DNA of 64,000 nt from Versatilivorator sp963663845. Lineage in GTDB: Bacteria > Acidobacteriota > Terriglobia > Versatilivoradales > Versatilivoraceae. Location: the NCBI GenBank assembly GCA_963663845.2, contig OY760650.2:620001-684000 (forward strand). The letters are read 5' to 3'. The translations under genes were made by a program, and so were the position numbers. Positions 17,253 through 25,948 of this stretch are shown piece by piece (position 1 is the stretch's first letter; each line of letters opens with the position of its first letter). The notes beneath the pieces are model-generated. The model made no database searches. It saw nothing but the letters and a program-made list of their open reading frames with translations, and was not told the DNA's origin.

Positions 17253-18821
17253 TCAGTGGCGGAAGTGACGCCTGCCGGTCAAGACCATGGCCATCCCATG
17301 CTCATTGGCCGCCTGGATCACCTCGGAATCCCGGACCGAGCCCCCGGGCTGGATCACGGCTCGGATGCCGGCCTCGGCGGCAATGTCGATCCCGTCCCGA
17401 AAGGGGAAAAAGGCATCGGAAGCCATGACGCAGCCCTCCAGCGGCGTCAGAGCCTTGGAGATGGCCAACCTGGCGGAATCCACCCGACTCATCTGCCCCA
17501 CCCCGATCCCCACGGTCCGATCGGAGCCGGTATAGACGATCGCGTTGGACTTGATGTGCTTGGCTACGATCCAGGCGAATCGGAGGGCCTCCCACTCCTC
17601 GGGCGTGGGGGAGCGGTCAGTGGCAACCTTCCACCCCTCCTCATCCTCCGGCGCTCGATCCGCTTCCTGCACCAGCAGGCCGCCTTCGACTCTCTTGTAG
17701 TCCCAGCGCGAAGCCGAATGCTCCGCGGCCCCATATTGAAGAAGCCGCAGGTTCTTCCTGGCGCTCAGCCGCTCACGGGCCTCGGGTTGGTAGCCCGGGG
17801 CGATCACCGCCTCCACGAACGTCGAGGCGATGGCCTGCGACGTCTGGGCGTCGACCGTCCGATTGAACCCCAGGACAGAGCCGAAGGCCGAGACGGGGTC
17901 GCACTGGCGGGCCTTGAGATAGGCGTCGGCCTGGCCGACCCGGGAGACGGCCGCGCCGCAGGGGTTGTTGTGCTTGATGACGACCGCGCAGACGGGAGCG
18001 AATTCAGCCGACAACTGGTAGGCCGCGTTCAGATCGAGCAGGTTGTTGAACGACAACTCCTTGCCTTGCAACTGGACGCTGTCGGGCAGCAAGCTGGCCC
18101 CACCAGCCAGCTCTCGATAGAAGGCCGCCTGCTGATGGGGATTCTCTCCGTAGCGCAAGTCCATCACTTTTTCCAGGGCAACGCTCAACCGGCTCGGAAA
18201 CGGGCCCGGACCCGGCTGAATGGCTCCGGCAGAGGCTTCCATCCGGGAGAGATGGCTTGAAATCGCCGCGTCGTAGCGGGCGGTCAGGCCGAAGGCTTCC
18301 TGGGCCAGGCGGAACCTGGACTCCAGGGTCAGCCTTCCCCCGCGCGCCTCGATCTCTTGAAGAATCCAGCCGTAGTCCTCTTTTCGAACCACCACGGCCA
18401 CGTCCCTGAAGTTCTTGGCTGCCGAGCGCACCATGGCGGGCCCGCCGATGTCGATCTGTTCGACAGCCTCCTCCAGAGTGACTCCGGGCCTGGCGACGGT
18501 CTGCTGGAAGGGGTAGAGGTTGACCACCAGCATGTCGATGGGACGGATGGCCTGCTCCTGCATCTGCCGCCGGTGCTCTCCGTCTTGCCTGATCCCCAGC
18601 AAGCCCCCGTGGATCTTGGGATGCAGCGTCTTGACGCGCCCCCCCAGGATCTCCGGGAATCCGGTCACTTCGGATACCTCGGTGACCCGGGCCCCACCCT
18701 CCCGCAGAAACCGGGCCGTCCCTCCGGTAGAGACGATTTCGTAGTCCAGGCGCAACAGGCCCTCGACGAAGTCCTGCAGACCCTCCTTGTCGGAGACGCT
18801 CACCAGCACTCGGCGACTCAA
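17253..18821 (-). CDS. purH: Bifunctional AICAR transformylase/IMP cyclohydrolase
   Basis: Last two steps of purine synthesis, about 522 residues. The N-terminal IMP cyclohydrolase has RVLVSVSDKEGL, VSTGGTARFL, GRVKTLHPKIHGGLL and VVNLYPFQQTV. The transformylase domain has RYGENPHQQAAFYRE and the catalytic KHNNPCGAAV, and ends ...RHFRH. The TTG at 18821 has GGGAGGG at good spacing and gives MSRRVLVSV; an alternative TTG at 18854 would add eleven residues. It is 116 bp upstream of the TPR gene. A pair of heptad arrays lies between it and the divergent selA. Confidence 0.96.
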   Translation of the reverse strand: MSRRVLVSVSDKEGLQDFVEGLLRLDYEIVSTGGTARFLREGGARVTEVSEVTGFPEILGGRVKTLHPKIHGGLLGIRQDGEHRRQMQEQAIRPIDMLVVNLYPFQQTVARPGVTLEEAVEQIDIGGPAMVRSAAKNFRDVAVVVRKEDYGWILQEIEARGGRLTLESRFRLAQEAFGLTARYDAAISSHLSRMEASAGAIQPGPGPFPSRLSVALEKVMDLRYGENPHQQAAFYRELAGGASLLPDSVQLQGKELSFNNLLDLNAAYQLSAEFAPVCAVVIKHNNPCGAAVSRVGQADAYLKARQCDPVSAFGSVLGFNRTVDAQTSQAIASTFVEAVIAPGYQPEARERLSARKNLRLLQYGAAEHSASRWDYKRVEGGLLVQEADRAPEDEEGWKVATDRSPTPEEWEALRFAWIVAKHIKSNAIVYTGSDRTVGIGVGQMSRVDSARLAISKALTPLEGCVMASDAFFPFRDGIDIAAEAGIRAVIQPGGSVRDSEVIQAANEHGMAMVLTGRRHFRH

Positions 18822-18903
18822 GGCAGACCCTCCCTTCGGTTCGATTGGCCGCAAAAAGCGCCATCATATTCTGGAAGCCATCGCTCCGCAAGATGCATCG
18901 GCG

Positions 18904-19084
18904 GGAGAGTGGAGAGTGGAGAGTGGAGAGGCGGGGGTGGAGGGTGAAGAGTGGAGAGTGGTCGGCCGAAGGTGCCGGGAGCAGGCAGGAGCCTGATGAC
19001 CTGTTCGCATTTGGAGACGGACTGCGCCGCGATCGACAAGAAGCTTGAGCTATCGATTAAATAACTATCCACTATCCACTGCCC
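18904..19084. repeat. Opposed heptad-repeat pair C (between purH and selA)
   Basis: 18904-18961 is a run of GTGGAGA heptads with some drift; 19062-19084 holds the reverse form TATCCAC repeated. The core preceding the right arm (TATCGATTAAATAACTATCCACTA) is nearly repeated before the right arm of pair D at 58 kb, so the pairs are related elements rather than independent slippage products. Confidence 0.8.
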
Positions 19085-19112
19085 CTAGGGCCGGTGGTAT
19101 CCTAGACCGGCC

Positions 19113-20516
19113 ATGGCTCGAACCTCTTCGCCGGCCTACCGCAGGATTCCGGCAGTGGACAGGATTGTCGACAGTCCCCCGGCAGCGGCCCTCGTCAGAC
19201 GGACCAGCCGCCCCTTCGTCACCTTTCTGGTCCGCAGGGTCCTGGAGGGCCTGCGCCGGGAGTTGGCCGGCAACCCCGAAAAGGAGTGGCCGGCCCCGGA
19301 GCTGGAGGACCGCATCCAGGAAGCCCTGCAGCAGGAGTTCCGCTCCTGGGCCCGCCCCAGCCTGAAGAAGGTCATCAACGCCACCGGCGTCATTCTGCAC
19401 ACCAACCTGGGACGGGCGCCAGTCGGAGATCCCGCCCGCAGGCAACTGGAAGAAGTCGCCTCCAACTACTCCAACCTGGAATTCGACCTGGTCCGCGGCA
19501 GCCGGGGCAAGCGAGACGTCATTGCCGGCCGTCTCCTGGAAACGATCCTGGATTGCCCGCAGGCGCTGGTGGTCAACAACAACGCGGCGGCCGTGTTCCT
19601 CATTCTCAACTCCCTGGCCGAAGGGGGCGAGGTCCTGATTTCCCGGGGGGAGATGATCGAGATCGGCGACTCCTTCCGGGTGCCCGACATCCTGCGCAAG
19701 AGCGGCGCCCGGCTGAAGGAGGTCGGCACCACCAACAAGACCCATATCAGCGACTACCGGCAGGGTTTCAGCGAGAAGACCAGGCTGGTTCTCCGAGTGC
19801 ATCCCAGCAACTTCAAGATCTCGGGATTCACCTCCAAACCGAGCCTGGAGGAGCTGTCGGCCCTTTGCGCCTCCAGGTCGGTGCCACTGGTGGAAGACTT
19901 GGGCAGCGGCTGCCTGATCGACCTGGAGGCCGCCAGGGTCGAGGCCGAGCCCCATCCGCGGGAGAGCCTCTCCCGGGGGGCCGACCTGGTCTGCTTCAGC
20001 GGCGACAAGCTGCTGGGCGGTTCCCAGGCGGGCATCATCGCCGGAAGCTCCCAACATGTGCAGAGAATCCGGCAAAATCCTCTCTTCAGGGCCCTGCGAG
20101 TGGACAAGCTGGCCCTGGCGGTCCTGGAGTCCACCCTGATTGCCTACCTCACCCGCCGGGAGGAGTCGGAGATCCCGGTGGTGCGGATGATCCGGACGGA
20201 TGCCGGCCGTCTGCGGGAGCGGGCAAGCGAGCTGGCGTCCCGCCTTTCCGGGCTTCGAACCGACCTGGAGGTGGAGGCGGTCGAGGGGGTCTCAGTCATC
20301 GGAGGAGGGTCCACTCCCTCCCAGAGCCTGCCCACCTGGCTGCTGCGGCTGCGTTCCTCCGCGACCTCGGCCGCCGGGCTGGAGTCTCTGTTGAGGCAAT
20401 CCGACCCGCCCGTGCTGGCTCGCCTGGACCGGGAAGCTGTCCTGCTGGACCTGAGAACCGTCTTCCCTGCCGACGATGCCCGCCTGGTCGAAATCCTGAG
20501 CCGGACAGGCAAGTAG
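19113..20516 (+). CDS. selA: L-seryl-tRNA(Sec) selenium transferase
   Basis: PLP enzyme that converts Ser-tRNA(Sec) to Sec-tRNA(Sec) using selenophosphate; 467 residues, full length. The N-terminal domain begins RIPAVDRIVDSPPAAALV. The core has VINATGVILHTNLGRAP, LEFDLVRGSRGKRD, NNNAAAVFL and VVEDLGSG-type LVEDLGSGCL. The PLP lysine is in CFSGDKLLGGSQAG near residue 297. No selB, selD, tRNA-Sec or UGA-containing reading frame was seen in the window. A type I sulfatase follows 63 bp downstream in the same direction. Confidence 0.95.
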   Translation: MARTSSPAYRRIPAVDRIVDSPPAAALVRRTSRPFVTFLVRRVLEGLRRELAGNPEKEWPAPELEDRIQEALQQEFRSWARPSLKKVINATGVILHTNLGRAPVGDPARRQLEEVASNYSNLEFDLVRGSRGKRDVIAGRLLETILDCPQALVVNNNAAAVFLILNSLAEGGEVLISRGEMIEIGDSFRVPDILRKSGARLKEVGTTNKTHISDYRQGFSEKTRLVLRVHPSNFKISGFTSKPSLEELSALCASRSVPLVEDLGSGCLIDLEAARVEAEPHPRESLSRGADLVCFSGDKLLGGSQAGIIAGSSQHVQRIRQNPLFRALRVDKLALAVLESTLIAYLTRREESEIPVVRMIRTDAGRLRERASELASRLSGLRTDLEVEAVEGVSVIGGGSTPSQSLPTWLLRLRSSATSAAGLESLLRQSDPPVLARLDREAVLLDLRTVFPADDARLVEILSRTGK

Positions 20517-20579
20517 TCCGCAGGTTGCCGTCCCTTCCCGCCCGTCCAGGGGCCGCATCATTCACCCCGAGGTACTCCC

Positions 20580-22118
20580 ATGAATCCCAAGCCCAATATC
20601 CTTCTGATCCTGACCGACCAGCACACCCCCGGGGTGGCCGGGTTCGCCGGCGACCCGGTGGTGCGTACCCCCCACCTGGACGAGCTGGCCTCGCGATCCC
20701 TGCAGTTCGAATCCGCCAGTTGCGCCTCCCCGGCCTGCACCCCCTCGCGGATGTGCCTGCTGACCGCCATGGAACCGCACCGCTGCGCCGCCTGGGCCAA
20801 CCACTGGATCATCTTTCCCGAACAGGTGACCTGGCCCGGGCACTTCGCCGAGCACGGCTACGCCACCTGCCTGGTGGGCAAGATGCACTTCGGGGGCAAG
20901 GATCAACTGCACGGGTTTCAATTCCGGCCCTACGGGGACTTCCACCACGGCCTTTCCCATCAGCCGGAGCCGCTGAGCTTTTTCCCCAGCTACCACGGCG
21001 CCGAGAGCGCGGGGGTCACCGAAATCCCCGAAAGCCTGATCCAGGATGTCGTGGTTACCCGCGAAGCCCAAGCCTTCATTCTGGAACACCAGGACCGGAA
21101 TCCGGACCAGCCCTGGTTCCTCTGCGCCGGTTACGGCAGGCCCCACGCCCCCTTCACCGCGCCGGGCCGCTACATCCGCCGCTACCGGGATCGGATTCCG
21201 CCCCTGCAACAACCTGCCGACTGCGCGGACCGCCTGGAACCCTACGCCCGCCGCCTCTACGACAGGCTTAATTCCCACTTGACCGAGGAACAGATCCGCA
21301 GAGGACGGGAAGCCTACTACGCCTGCGTCGACTACGTGGATGACTGCATCGGAGAGCTGCTGGGCGCCCTCCGGCAAAACGGCCTGCTGGAAAATACCCT
21401 GGTCATCTACAGCAGCGACCACGGGGAGATGGGCGGGGCACACGGACTGTGGCAGAAGTCGGTCTACTACGAAGAATCCATGGGGGTGCCCCTTCTCATC
21501 ACCGGCCCCGGGGTCCGGCCGGGCCATTCTCGCGTGTCCGAGGTGGTTTCCCTGATGGACCTCTTTCCGACCTGCTGCAGCCTTGCCGGCCTGCCCATTC
21601 CCTCGGGGCTGGACGGGATGGATTTAAGTCCGCTCTTGCGGGACCCGGTTCAGGGCCAGTCCCCTCGCGAGTTTGCGCCCAGCCAGTACTGCCAGTGGGG
21701 GACCCGCATCAAGACCCATGCCCTTCCCATCGGTCAGCCCACTCGCGCCTGGCGGGCCATCCGCACCCGCGACTGGAAATACGTGGACGTCCAGGGAGGA
21801 AAACCGCTGCTGTTCGACCTGGTCAACGATCCCCAGGAAATGACCAACCTGGCCGAGCGTCCCGAGCATGCGGAACGATGCGGCAAGCTGCGGCGGAAAC
21901 TCTTCCAGGGTTTTGACTGGGAGGCGGCCATGGCTCAACTGCGGGCCGACCGCGACCGGGTTCCGGCTCTTGTCTCCGGCGTCCAGCCCACCACCCCCAA
22001 CCAGTACCGGCTGCCGGACGGACGCATCTTCGATGCCGAGGCTTCCCTCTACCAGGCTCGCTGGCTGCCCGTGGACGACAACGCCACCGGGGGGATCATT
22101 CCCCAGCAGTTCGGCTAG
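20580..22118 (+). CDS. Type I (formylglycine-dependent) sulfatase
   Basis: Alkaline-phosphatase-fold sulfatase of 512 residues that hydrolyses sulfate esters. The maturation motif CTPSR (Cys53, in SPACTPSRMCLLTA) is the site converted to formylglycine. The metal site ILTDQH is near residue 11-15, and SSDHGEMGGAHGLWQKS provides the second metal motif. No signal peptide is seen, so it is probably cytosolic or depends on an unseen start. The anaerobic or aerobic maturase is not in the window. The next gene starts 15 bp after it, so the two are probably co-transcribed. Confidence 0.93.
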   Translation: MNPKPNILLILTDQHTPGVAGFAGDPVVRTPHLDELASRSLQFESASCASPACTPSRMCLLTAMEPHRCAAWANHWIIFPEQVTWPGHFAEHGYATCLVGKMHFGGKDQLHGFQFRPYGDFHHGLSHQPEPLSFFPSYHGAESAGVTEIPESLIQDVVVTREAQAFILEHQDRNPDQPWFLCAGYGRPHAPFTAPGRYIRRYRDRIPPLQQPADCADRLEPYARRLYDRLNSHLTEEQIRRGREAYYACVDYVDDCIGELLGALRQNGLLENTLVIYSSDHGEMGGAHGLWQKSVYYEESMGVPLLITGPGVRPGHSRVSEVVSLMDLFPTCCSLAGLPIPSGLDGMDLSPLLRDPVQGQSPREFAPSQYCQWGTRIKTHALPIGQPTRAWRAIRTRDWKYVDVQGGKPLLFDLVNDPQEMTNLAERPEHAERCGKLRRKLFQGFDWEAAMAQLRADRDRVPALVSGVQPTTPNQYRLPDGRIFDAEASLYQARWLPVDDNATGGIIPQQFG

Positions 22119-22133
22119 CGGTAAGGAGATCCC

Positions 22134-22858
22134 ATGCTGGTCGGCATCACCGTGATGCCTGAATATTTTCAGAGCGAGTCGGTCAACGGCGTGCTCGACA
22201 GGCTGGAGGGTCTGGCCGGGGTCACCGCGGTGACGACCTCCCCCTACGTGATGGCGCCGGCCGACCGGCAGACCGGGTTCCGGGAACCACCCATCGACGC
22301 CGGCGCCGGCAAGGTCCGCCTGCTGGACCGGACTCTGTGGGGCAAGCGGGAGTTGTGGGCGCGGACGGCGCCCAGCTTTCAACCAGACCTGGATCTCTAT
22401 CGGGGCTGGACTACGGCCGGGTCGCCCGCTACAACTCGGCCCTTTCGGTCAAGCTCTACACCATGCACTGGCCCATGATGCTTCGATTCTACGGAGAGCG
22501 CCTGAGCCAAACCAATCCGGGAGTGTCCGAAGGGCTTCTGGCGAGAGCCCTGGCCGGCCTGTTCGATACCGGCCAGGAGCCGGCTGCGGCCCGGCTGGAG
22601 GACTTCCGCTATCCCACCCCGGAAGAACCCCATCCGGTGGGAGAGGCCGCCCAGCACCGCAAGATCGCCCAGGCCCAACGGGAGGCGGGCAGCACCCCGG
22701 TTTGCACCCTGGCGCACGCCTACGGTCCCACCCGGGACTTTCGAAGCCGCCTTCGGACCGCCCGGAGCGCCAGCCGGCACGGTTTCTGGATCAACCGCTA
22801 CGGCCACCTGAGCGACGAGAAGCTGAGAGTCGTGGGGGAAGTGGCGCGCCGTGTCTGA
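22134..22858 (+). pseudogene. Unrecognised sulfatase-cluster gene with a frameshift near 22400
   Basis: The frame starting at the ATG at 22134 (AAGGAGA upstream) reads MLVGITVMPEYFQSESV to DLDLYRG and then loses sense; a second frame continues with LDYGRVARYNSALSVKLYT to VVGEVARRV. They join at a four-G run near 22400, where one extra G would restore a single protein of about 241 residues. The joining could be a sequencing error, a real one-base deletion or the scar of a larger internal deletion. I do not recognise the family; TIM-barrel hydrolase is a guess. Its TGA stop is the first part of a TGAAACA sequence that opens the following repeat block. Confidence 0.6.
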
Positions 22859-24510
22859 AACATACGGAAAAAAGAGGGATCCACGAAGACACACGAAGGA
22901 CGACGAAGCGGAACGGCTCTGCCGCATCGGCAGGGGCGGTGCCTCCTCGCCGAGCAAGAAGGATGGGAGGAGGCGCCCCACCGGGAGCGCGGGCGTCTCG
23001 CCCGCATCCTCTGGGTTGGGTGGCCGCTCAGTTTCCCCGTGATGCGGCGCCTGGCCACCCTGCCGCCGGGAACCCCATGGGCTCGGCTGAAGCGGAATCG
23101 TGGCGCCGTTGCCGGTCGAGCCGGGTGGAAGAGAGGGGTGAGGCTGTGCCAGTGTTGTGCGGGCGGGACGCCCGCGCTCCCGGGTGGGACTTCATCCCAT
23201 GACGGCGTCGCAGCCAAGCAGGTCCATCGGTATTCGTGTCCATTCGTGTTCATTCGTGGTTCGCCTTTATTAACGATCGGGTGTTTTACTCTCGGATGAT
23301 CTGCCCGGCAGGGCAGGGGTGGTGCTTGCCTGAAACAAAAAAAAGAGAGAGCCACGAAGTCACACGAAGGACAACGAAGAGACACGAAGAATGACACGAA
23401 AGGGAAAGAGATATCCACGACGGGAAACGGCGAACCACCAATGGACACGAATGAACACCAATGAATGGATCGATGAGTGGTGGATCGGGGGGTGTGACAA
23501 CCGATATCGAAGGGATATTTACGAAGGATGGGAGGAGGCGCCCCTCCGGGAGCGCGGGCGTCTCGCCCGCATTCTCTGGGTTGGGTGGCCGCTCGGTTTC
23601 CCCGTGATGCGGCGCCCGGCCACCCTGCCGGCGGAAACCCCATCGGCTCGACTGAAGCGGAATCGTGGCGCCGTTGCCGGTCGAGCTGGGTGGAGGAGAG
23701 GGGTGAGGCTGTGCCAGTGTTGTGCGGGCGGGACGCCCGCGCTCCCGGCCTTCCTCCCGTGACGGCGTCGCAGCCAAGCAGGTCCATCGGTATTCGTGTC
23801 CATTCGTGTTCATTCGTGGTTCGCCTTTATTAACGATCGGGTGTTTTACTCTCGGATGATCTGCCCGGCAGGGCAGGGGTGGTGCTTGCCTGAAACAAAA
23901 AAAAGAGAGAGCCACGAAGTCACACGAAGGACAACGAAGAGACACGAAGAATGACACGAAAGGGAAAGAGATATCCACGACGGGAAACGGCGAACCACCA
24001 ATGGACACGAATGAACACCAATGAATGGATCGATGAGTGGTGGATCGGGGGGTGTGACAACCGATATCGAAGGGATATTTACGAAGGATGGGAGGAGGCG
24101 CCCCTCCGGGAGCGCGGGCGTCTCGCCCGCATCCTCTGCGTTGGGTGGCCGCTCAGTTTCTCCGTGATGCTGTGCCCGGCTACCCTGCCGGCGGAAACCG
24201 CATGGGCCCGGCTGAAGCGGAATCTTGGCACCGTTGCCGGTCGAGCTGGGTGGAGGAGAGGGGTGAGGCTGTGCCAGTGTTGTGCGGGCGGGACGCCCGC
24301 GCTCCCGGCCTTCCTCCCGTGACGGCGTCGCAGCCAAGCAGGTCCATCGGTATTCGTGTCCATTCGTGTTCATTCGTGGTTCGCCTTTATTGACGATCGG
24401 GTGTTTCACTCTCGGATGATCCGCCCGGCAGGGCAGGGGTGGTGCTTGCCTGAAACAAACGGAAAAAGAGCTATCCACGAAGGCACACGAAGGACGACGA
24501 AGGGCCGCCA
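22859..24510. repeat. 560-bp tandem repeat, about 2.9 copies
   Basis: Landmarks recur exactly 560 bp apart: GGTCCATCGGTATTCGTGTC begins at 23221, 23781 and 24341. Two nearly identical full units lie at 23281-23840 and 23841-24400; a shorter first unit (22861-23280) and a partial last one flank them. Each unit contains direct CACGAAG/ATTCGTG-type short repeats, the GTTTCACTC element, and a roughly 210-bp segment bounded by GAGCGCGGGCGTCTCGCCCGC-like inverted repeats (for example 23531-23570 and 23723-23749). Open frames in this block are repeat-derived and I do not call them genes. Confidence 0.9.
24402..24456 (+). repeat. GTTTCACTC dispersed element (clearest copy)
   Basis: Core GTTTCACTCTCGGATGATCC followed by a GC-rich palindrome CCGCCCGGCAGGGC and ending TGCCTGAAAC. 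Copies also occur at 23282-23336 and 23842-23896 inside the tandem units, and at 58238, 60541, 63430 and 63596. Confidence 0.75.
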
Positions 24511-24529
24511 AGGGGTTGGAGTCGGACCG

Positions 24530-25750
24530 CTACAGTTCGGCGAAGGGCAAGGCCGTCACGGCGGGACCGAGAGGCAGGCGCAGGTCACCCGGATGCACGA
24601 CGTACCCCGGCATGGCGGCGCCCGCCATGTCGCTCTGGAATCTCCTGATGCTGTTGGCCATGGCCGGGCGCGGCGTCGCGGACAGCTTCACCTCGATCGG
24701 CGCCAGCCTCCCGTCGGTCTCGACCACAAAGTCCACTTCCGTTCCCGCCATGGTCCTCCAATAGTAGACCCGAGGGTCGAGACCCCGATGGGTCAAGGTC
24801 TTGACGATCTCGGAGAGCACCGCCGTTTCCATGATGGCGCCTCCCATGGGTCCTGAGGCGGCATGTTCGGGGTCTTTGAGGCCGGCGAGATAGCAAAGGG
24901 TCCCCACGTCCGTGAAATACACTTTCGGTGTCTTGACCAACCGTTTCCCGACATTGGCGAAGTAGGGACGCAGCACTATCACCTGGTGGGTGGCTTCGAG
25001 CACGGAGAGCCATGCCTTGACGGTGTTGACGGCAACGCCGAGGTCTCGGGCGATATCGGTCAGATTCAGGAGTTGGGCGCTTCGGGCCGCCAGGACCCGA
25101 AGGAAATTCTGATACTGAACCAGGTCCCCGACCTGGCGCAGCATTCTCACGTCCCGTTCGAGATAGGTCTGTACGTAGCCGGCATGCCAAAGCGATACAT
25201 CCCGGCCGGGTTGCGTTGCAAGTTCGGGATACCCCCCTCGAAGGAAGTCCGTCCACACCTTGCCAAAGACACGGGACGATTTCGAAGCAGACCCGACTTT
25301 GCGTTCCCATGGAAGGGCCATGTGCGGCCGCCCCTCCGCTTCCCGTCCGGAGAGTGGCAACAAGCGCAGTACCGCCGTCCTGCCCGCCAGCGACTCGGTC
25401 ACCTTCTCGGAGAGCAACAGATTCTGTGAGCCGGTGAGAAGATATTGCCCCCTCCGGCTGCGGTCGGCATCGATCCTTTCCTTGACGTAGGGCAGCAGGC
25501 CGGATGCGTACTGAACCTCATCGAAGATCACGGGAGGACGATGCATTTCCAGAAAGCCGCGGGGATCTTGCAGAGCAATGGCGCGAACGTCCGGCGGCTC
25601 CAGAGAAACATACCGGCTATGCCTGCCGAAGAGGCGTTGGAGCAGGGTCGTCTTGCCGGATTGCCGAGGTCCGGTCAGAACGACGGCCGGAAACTCGGAG
25701 GCAGCCTTCTTGAGTACCGGCTCCAGCGACCGTTCAATGTAATGTTGCAT
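24530..25750 (-). CDS. AAA ATPase with DUF4143 domain
   Basis: Single-protein P-loop ATPase of 406 residues. Walker A GPRQSGKTT is at 27-35 and Walker B VIFDEVQ near 75. A winged-helix-like middle region with NLTDIARDLGVAVNTVKAWLSVLE follows. The C-terminal DUF4143 domain contains YFTDVGTLCYLAG, GAIMETAVLSEIV and a nuclease-like strand pattern FVVETDGRLAPIEVK. These proteins are common in accessory regions; the function is unknown. The ATG at 25750 is preceded by a promoter region with a perfect palindrome at 25799-25821, probably an autoregulatory site. Confidence 0.88.
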   Translation of the reverse strand: MQHYIERSLEPVLKKAASEFPAVVLTGPRQSGKTTLLQRLFGRHSRYVSLEPPDVRAIALQDPRGFLEMHRPPVIFDEVQYASGLLPYVKERIDADRSRRGQYLLTGSQNLLLSEKVTESLAGRTAVLRLLPLSGREAEGRPHMALPWERKVGSASKSSRVFGKVWTDFLRGGYPELATQPGRDVSLWHAGYVQTYLERDVRMLRQVGDLVQYQNFLRVLAARSAQLLNLTDIARDLGVAVNTVKAWLSVLEATHQVIVLRPYFANVGKRLVKTPKVYFTDVGTLCYLAGLKDPEHAASGPMGGAIMETAVLSEIVKTLTHRGLDPRVYYWRTMAGTEVDFVVETDGRLAPIEVKLSATPRPAMANSIRRFQSDMAGAAMPGYVVHPGDLRLPLGPAVTALPFAEL

Positions 25751-25798
25751 CCCGTACTCCGGCTGGTTCCAAAAGATCTTGACCGTCTATACGTCGAT

Positions 25799-25821
25799 AT
25801 TATGCATTTATAGTGCATAAT
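25799..25821. promoter_or_regulatory. Palindromic operator upstream of the DUF4143 ATPase
   Basis: ATTATGCA and TGCATAAT form a perfect 8-bp inverted repeat around a 7-bp centre. Read on the minus strand the centre is CTATAAA, a possible -10. It is an AT-rich island 49 bp before the ATPase start codon. Confidence 0.6.
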
Positions 25822-25948
25822 TTCAACACCTAAGGTGAGCTCGGGAACGGTTTTCCTGAAGATCGGCGGGAGTCGAGGTCGGTGATGCGGTGGGGCGTAA
25901 ACGGGGCGCAAGCTATTGGAAGGGTGGCATGGGTCGCCGGGCGGCCGG

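Noticed and set aside
22134..22858. Selenoprotein explanation for the broken frame near selA
   Set aside because: The break is a one-base shift at a G run, not an in-frame TGA.
22861..24393. Several open frames of 60-320 codons in the tandem-repeat block
   Set aside because: They exist in every unit, in several frames and both strands, and translate repeat sequence.
23281..24400. CRISPR or prophage repeat
   Set aside because: Units of 560 bp with nested repeats, no phage or cas genes around.
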